A stretch of DNA of 64,000 bases from contig OZ218958.1 in assembly GCA_965112735.1 (NCBI GenBank), positions 992,001 through 1,056,000 on the forward strand, read 5' to 3'. Position numbers and translations under genes: made by a program. Every line of letters begins with the position of its first letter. The first letter of the stretch is position 1. Under the pieces are notes generated by a model that was not told where the DNA came from, ran no database searches, and saw only the letters and a program-made list of their open reading frames with translations. This document shows, in pieces, positions 58,951 to 64,000 of the stretch. Source of the stretch: Phaeosaccion multiseriatum (Eukaryota > Ochrophyta, other classes).

Positions 58951-61900
58951 TCAAGGGTCGCGCCCCTTCTCCTCCTCGAATCCGCCGTCATCATGAGCAG
59001 CAGCAGAGGTAATAGTAGTGGTGAATGGGCCACCTCCCTCCTCCGCCTCCTCCTCCTCCCCCTCCAAGGGTGCGGTGTAGTGCCAGTACTCCGGCCAATC
59101 CAACTCGCGACATACCACGTAGGCTCTGTCCGCCCACGCCCACACCTCCTCTTCTGTCAAGCTCCCCGCCACACGCTTCAACGCCTTCTCCTCCTCTCCC
59201 TCCCCCCCCTCCTCCTCCTCCTTCCCGGACTCTGCCTCTGCTCGGATGAGCGTGAGCACCACATCAGGAGGGACGCATCGTAGATCAACGTCGCGTGGGG
59301 TCGTAATTCCCAACCTGTCCAGCAACACCAGCACGTCGCCATTCCTCACCTCCTTCGCGTCGTCGTCATTACCACCCATAGTACTCGCTTCTCCTCCTCC
59401 TCCTCCTCCTCCTCCTCCTCCTCCTCCAATCACATAGTCCATCAGCCTCCCCAGCAAGCTCGCCTGCGCGTCATTCACCAACTCCACCACCTCCGTCTGC
59501 GGCACCTGCACCGCTCTGCTCAATGCCGCCGCCGCAGGGGCACTCTGACAGGCCGCTAGCTTCAGCAGTGTATCAATGCCCTGCCTACGGAAGAGGTCGG
59601 CCCTTTCCGGCCCTCCCTCGAGCACTTCTTCCATCTCCTCTCTGTCCTTGCTTGTGGCAGGGGCGGTGGCAGAGAAGCGCCTACGCACCTCCTGCCGAAT
59701 CTCCTCTCGAATCTCCGGCCGAATCTCCTCGGCTTTTTGCTCCTCGCCTTCATTCTCACCTCCACCACCACCACCACCTCCTCCTCCTCCACCCCCGGCA
59801 GCAGCACTCGCACCTGAGCTACCAGTCGCATTGCCCTCCGAAGCCGCGGGCGCCGCTGCCAGCCTCGCCACCGCCACTCGCGCTCGCTCTCGAACCATAT
59901 CCAGCAGCGCCTGTTGAGCGCCATCTGCTCCTTCTCCCCCACTCGCTTCCAGCGCTCTCCCTCCTTCATCCGGTGGCAATTGCTGCTGCTGCCCGTCCTC
60001 TTCAACCCCTCCGCTCTTCATCATCTTCTCAGTCTCCTCGCTCTCCTTCGCCTTGGAGCTCTTCTCCCTCATCCTCGCGGTCAGGTAGGTCCAGTCCAAT
60101 GTGGGACAGAGCTGCTGCAACCCCACAGCGATGTCACCTCCGTAGAGTTTCACGAGTGACCAAAAGATTCTCGGAGAGCTACAATAGCGCCGAGGGGAAA
60201 GAGTGAGACAAAGAGACAATCAACGCCGATCAGGAGAGAGAGAAGAGAGAGAAGGATAGAAGAGAGAGAGACAGACAGAGAGACAGTCAGAGAGGGAGAA
60301 GAGAGAGAAGGAGAGAAGAGAGAGAGACAGACAGAGAGACAGTCAGAGAGGGAGAGGGAGAAGAGAGAGAAGGAGAGAAGAGACAGATCGAGAGAGAAGA
60401 GAGAAATAGGAGACAGAGACCTCAGCCCTCACCTCGTGGCGATATTGTGCGGCCTCAGCAGCTCCTTGCCCTCGTGAATGTCTCTCAGGTCTTCCCCCTC
60501 CCCCCTTTGGCTGTACATTAGCCCCACAATGGCCCTCAGCTCCTCTTCAGTCACCAAGTCCACCTCCTCCTCAAAGTTGGTGCGCTGCCCGCCCCCCTTA
60601 GGGAACACCACATTCATGCGCGTCGCCAGGCCTGTGCCCAGCTCCCTCGCTTGGGCGCACTCGGTGATGACCGCCGTTCCAGCCAGCCCCGCAGCCACTG
60701 AGCGAAAAAGGACACCACCAGTGTGAGTTTCGATTTCAAAGAGGATCTTCCACTCCCACTCCACCCGCCTCTCCTTCTCCTACTCGTCGTCCCCCTTCCC
60801 TGTTCTCTCTCCCTCCCTTCTTTCCTTCCTTCTTTCCTTCCTTCCTTCCCTCCTTCCTTCCTTCCTCTCTCCCTCCCTCCCTCCCTCCCTCCCTTCCTCC
60901 CTCCCTCCCTCCCTCCCTCCCTCCCTCCCTCCCTCCCTCCCTCCCTCCCTCCCTCCCTCCCTCCCTCCCTCCCTCCCTCACCTCTGGCGTCGGCCTTGGA
61001 TTGGTCGTACTGCTTGTCCACTGCCCTGCGGTACACACTGCGGAAGAACTTTCCCTTGCTGCCCCCCCCTCCCCCCCCGCCTACGGCATCCAGAAGAGCG
61101 TAGCTGATGTCTTCCTCCCCTCCAAACGTCATATGCGTCCTCCGCCGCTTCGCCCCCGCCCCTGACCCTGATCCTGCCGTGCCAGCAGCATCACCTCCTG
61201 CTCCTCCTGCTCCTCCTGCTCCTCCTCCCGCCGCTGATCTACCTGTCTTGGAAGCTGGCCGTTTCACCCCCCCCCCACCCCGTCCCGAACCCGAGCTGCT
61301 GCCGGAACCGGAGAGCGTGAAGATACCTGTCTTCTTCTTCGGTGGGGCCTTAGCCTTGCCCTTACCCTGAGCCATGCCCTTGGTAGGGCTGTTACCACTC
61401 AGCGTTGCCACAGAGTCCGCACCAGCTGCTGCGGCCCCTCGTGTGGAGGCCTTGCCCTTCCCCTTCCTGCTACTCGGAGCGGCACTCGCATCTGCAGGGA
61501 CGGGTGACGGGGGTGGGCAGAGTTGACAGTAAGTAGAGCACCGGTAAGCGAGGGGGGAGGGGGAGGGGGGGGGGGGCAGGGCACTAGGACCGGGGGAACG
61601 AGAAAGGCTGCCACACGCAAAGGCGCCGGGAAAGAGTTCAGGTTTTGGGGCCAAAGCAAAGGCTTTGAGTGCGTGATTCACGCCCCAGTCCGCTGTCACT
61701 GACGAATAAAATTCCTCGAATGAAAATGCCCACCAACCTTACCTTGAGGATTGCTACCTCCGACGTTGGCCCTCTGAATCGTCAGTGTCTCGTTGTTGCC
61801 CATGCCGGTCTTCAGTGGAGCGTCGTCTGCGATGACCACGGGTCTGGCGTAGGGCGAGGAAGAGGTCAAGGCGGGAAGAAAGGAGAAGGTGGGGAGGAGT

Positions 61901-62295
61901 TGGGTGGGTAGGTGAGGCAGAGATGAGTAAACATAGTCAGCGGCAAGCGGGAAGGCGCAGGGTCAAAGGAGCGAGAGAGGGAGGGAGGGCGAGGGATACA
62001 TAGATAGAGAGGAGTGGCATGGACGGAGAGAGGCACAGGCACACGAATTCAAAAACCCCACAATCTACACCTCCCTCCCTTCCGTATTGACCACGTACTT
62101 CGGCGGGAAGCCGCACAGGATCTGTGCCGTCTCCGCCTCCTTCTTGTTCATCCCCAGCTCCTTCCACATCAACTTCTTGAAATCCTGAAAGGAGGAGTCG
62201 CCGTCAAAGCCATGATTGGCCGTAGTGAGTGAGTGCGTTGACATCTTGCCACCCTTGGAGGTGGCCTTGACGCGGAGGCGCCACTCGCTGCTCAT
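58951..62295 (-). CDS. Protein with OTU1/UBX-like ubiquitin-like N-terminus, function unknown
   Basis: Five exons on the complement: 62099-62295, 61743-61843, 61491 down to 60982, 60433-60697, 58951-60178, in phase, 766 residues. Residues 1-100 resemble the ubiquitin-like domain of the deubiquitinase OTU1/YOD1 (EWRLRVKA, SFQDFKKLMWKELGM, AQILCGFPPKPV, then GNNETLTIQRA). No OTU catalytic Cys block follows. Next is a basic, Gly/Ala/Ser-rich linker (KGKGKAKAPPKKKTG, KRRRTHMTFGGEED). A conserved-looking region follows (KGKFFRSVYRRAVDKQYDQ, FEEEVDLVTEEELRAIVG, GKELLRPHNIATSSPRIFW, QLCPTLDWTYLTARMREK), then an acidic low-complexity C-terminus with poly-Gly runs. A ubiquitin or p97-related adaptor role is possible but is inference only. 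Exon 1 is duplicated at 34827. Confidence 0.8.
60840..60980 (+). repeat. (CCCT)n tract at a donor of the ubiquitin-like gene
   Basis: About 140 bp of CTTC/CCCT repeats. On the gene's strand it is (GGGA)n and begins at the donor GTGAGGGAGGG after the exon ending at 60982. Confidence 0.95.
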
Positions 62296-62791
62296 CCTGT
62301 CTCTTTCCTCGGCAAGGTCTGTACTCTCCTTCTTTTGCTTTAAAACATGTTAGCTCCACGCCCTCCTTTCCTGTCAGCAGCTGGTCCTACAGCTGCTGCC
62401 ACCCCCTTCGCTTCCCTCTTTTTATCTCTCCCTTCCTCCTCTTTTCCTCTTTTTCCTCGGATCCTTGTATAAATTACACCCTTAAGTGCCATCTATGGTT
62501 GTCTAAAAGTAATGCGAGTAATGCGGATCCTCGTAGGGCCTGTTGGTGCTTCAATGCAGTATTCACAGCCCGACTTCGATTTGCGGATGTTGCGCATCCT
62601 TGAAGAGCTTTGAACGCGAATACGCAGGACTTGAGCCATCTTTCACCTCAACTTCTCCTCTACAGCCGCTGACTGCTGTCAACTATCATCGCTCTCAGTA
62701 CCGGGCCCCCGCCTTTTTTTCTTTCCCCCCAAAGGGAAGAGCAATGAAACGCCGCGCTCGGTAGCAGGGAGAGGCGGGAGAGGCGGGGAGG
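62296..62791. promoter_or_regulatory. Divergent intergenic region (ubiquitin-like gene / FNIP-C)
   Basis: About 500 bp, related in inverted orientation to 34331-34826. Contains a piece of the LINE-like 3' end (62480-62512) next to TAAATTACACCCTTA. ATGAAACGCCGC at 62743 corresponds to the start of FNIP-A and B, but here it meets a TAG after six codons. Confidence 0.5.
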
Positions 62792-64000
62792 ATGATATCT
62801 CACAGTCCCCAGCAGCAGAGCGCCGCTGGTCCCTCTACTGCGTGCACCGTCCAAGCTGGGGACAGCAGGAGCCAGACTGTAGCGGCCTGGGGTGTTCTCG
62901 ATACCGTACTGCGGAGCAAGGAACTTTGGGGTGTCAGCCGGGCCCTCGACGAGGTGACATCACGCACTCTCGTGCTGAATTCCGCTGTGCCCGCCCCTGT
63001 CCAACAGCGTATGCTCGGTCTCCTCCGGTGGCAGCAGCGGGAAGAGGAGAAGCACACTCGTTTATCACAATCTCTAGCGGCAGAGGTGGGGGCCATTGGT
63101 AGCGGAGAGGGAGTGGGAGGCCTGGGGGGAGGCAAACCGAGACGCACGCTCGGCATTGCAGCTGTGCGCCTGGGCCCCAGCAGGAGCTACTTTCATGGTC
63201 TCGATCTGGCCTCCGCTGACGAAGCTCTGGTCACGAAGGCGTTGGCGCTATTACCGGCATCGGTCAAGCGTGTGTGTTTCTCGGACGATTTCAACCAAGG
63301 TAACATCACGTTACCAAGAACCGTGGAGGAGGTGCAGATGGGGGGGGGCTTCAATCTCCCTTTGGATCTCCCCGCCTCGCTGAAGAAGATCAGATTTGGC
63401 TTGTTCTCGCAGTTCAATCAGCACGTGGTCCTTCCTTGCGGTGTGGAGCAGGTGGAGATGGGGTGTGACTTTAACCTCCCTCTGTGGATCTCCCCGCTTC
63501 GCTGAAGAAGATCAAATTTGGCGGAAGTTTCAATCAGCACGTGGTCCTTCCTTGCGGTGTGGAGGAGGTGGAGATGGGGTGTGACTTTAACCTCCCTCTG
63601 GATCTCCCCGCTTCGCTGAAGAAGATCAAATTTGGCAGAAGTTTCCATCAGCACATGGTCCTTCCTTGCGGTGTGGAGGAGGTGGTGATGGGGCGGGCTT
63701 TTAACCTCCCTTTGGAGCTGCCTGCCTCGCTGAAGAAGATCGAATTTGGCGTAAGTTTCAATCAGCGCGTGGTCCTTCCTTGCGGTGTGGAGGAGGTGCA
63801 CATGGGTGGGGACTTTAACCTCCCTCTGGCCCTGCCTGCCTCGCTGAAGAAGATCAAATTTCGCGGTTTCAATCAGCACGTGGTCCTTCCTTGCGGTGTG
63901 GAGGAGGTGCAGATGGGGTGGCACTTTAACCTCCCTCTGGAGCTGCCTGCCTCGCTGAAGAAGATCACATTTGGCGGGAAATTCAATCAGCACGTGGTCC
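62792..64000 (+). pseudogene. FNIP-like repeat protein C (frameshifted, 3' partial)
   Basis: Third paralogue, on the plus strand. From the internal Met at 62792 (MISHSPQQQSAAGPST) it follows the N-terminal domain of A and B to the first repeats. After FNLPL near 63485 two extra bases (CTGTGG for CTGG) shift the frame, giving a stop at 63503-63505. Beyond this the repeats continue intact in another frame to the end of the window (LPCGVEEVEMG, LPASLKKIKFG and so on). The ancestral ATG at 62743 is followed by an in-frame TAG because of a deletion of about 9 bp. Two independent breaks suggest a pseudogene; one could be a sequencing error. The gene continues beyond the window. Confidence 0.75.

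Overview
This is nuclear DNA of a GC-rich, intron-rich eukaryote. Most genes carry several GT-AG introns of about 100 to 500 nt, and almost every intron holds micro- or minisatellite sequence. The gene content suggests a protist, most likely a photosynthetic stramenopile such as a eustigmatophyte: CBP/p300 acetyltransferase, SSF1/PPAN, TMEM87/PTM1, AIP1, a class I (iron-sulfur) fumarase with a presequence, a TPR-prolyl hydroxylase and FNIP-like repeat proteins. The lineage is an inference; no rRNA or organellar marker is present. Exon models were built by hand from splice sites and reading phase, and most close perfectly in frame.

Layout. 1-5282 (+): a 5'-partial CBP/p300-type histone acetyltransferase with a bromodomain nested inside the catalytic domain. 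5953-9822 (-): SSF1/Peter Pan Brix protein. 10290-17013 (+): TMEM87/PTM1-like Golgi seven-TM protein whose third intron holds about 2.9 kb of a 23-bp minisatellite. 19190-22567 (-): a multipass membrane protein resembling bacterial DUF1189. 22859-30214 (+): complete 15-exon actin-interacting protein 1 (AIP1/WDR1). 31994-34330 (-): FNIP-like repeat protein A, whose tail is cut by a fold-back element. 34827-37316: a chimeric junction of a duplicated first exon of a ubiquitin-like gene and a broken mercuric-reductase-like oxidoreductase. 37577-45120: a second copy of the 3' half of AIP1 plus FNIP-like protein B, forming a large direct segmental duplication with 26-34 kb. 45320-46880: LINE-like retroelement debris. 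47384-49794 (-): TPR-prolyl 4-hydroxylase. 50200-50778 (+): SDHAF4-like succinate dehydrogenase assembly factor. 51616-58518 (-): class I fumarase. 58951-62295 (-): ubiquitin-like/OTU1-N-type protein of unknown function. 62792-64000 (+): a third FNIP-like copy, with a frameshift, running off the window.

The genes are housekeeping ones (chromatin, ribosome biogenesis, secretory pathway, actin turnover, TCA cycle) and do not form an operon-like system. The SDH assembly factor and the fumarase are neighbours and act on consecutive TCA steps. Several close divergent pairs (SSF1/TMEM87, DUF1189-like/AIP1, P4H/SDHAF4, FNIP/ubiquitin-like) probably share promoters.

The most unusual signals are in the non-coding fabric. 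(1) A 23-bp minisatellite family sits in introns of two unrelated genes together with a shared unique flank, and also at a segmental-duplication breakpoint. (2) Tandem repeats start at splice donors and contain donor-like motifs. (3) A dispersed motif, TATCACCAACTGCTG, forms splice acceptors in one orientation and lies at donors in the other, which recalls introner elements. (4) A fold-back element with arms of about 235 bp truncated a gene. (5) The acetyltransferase has a bromodomain where the p300 autoinhibitory loop would be.
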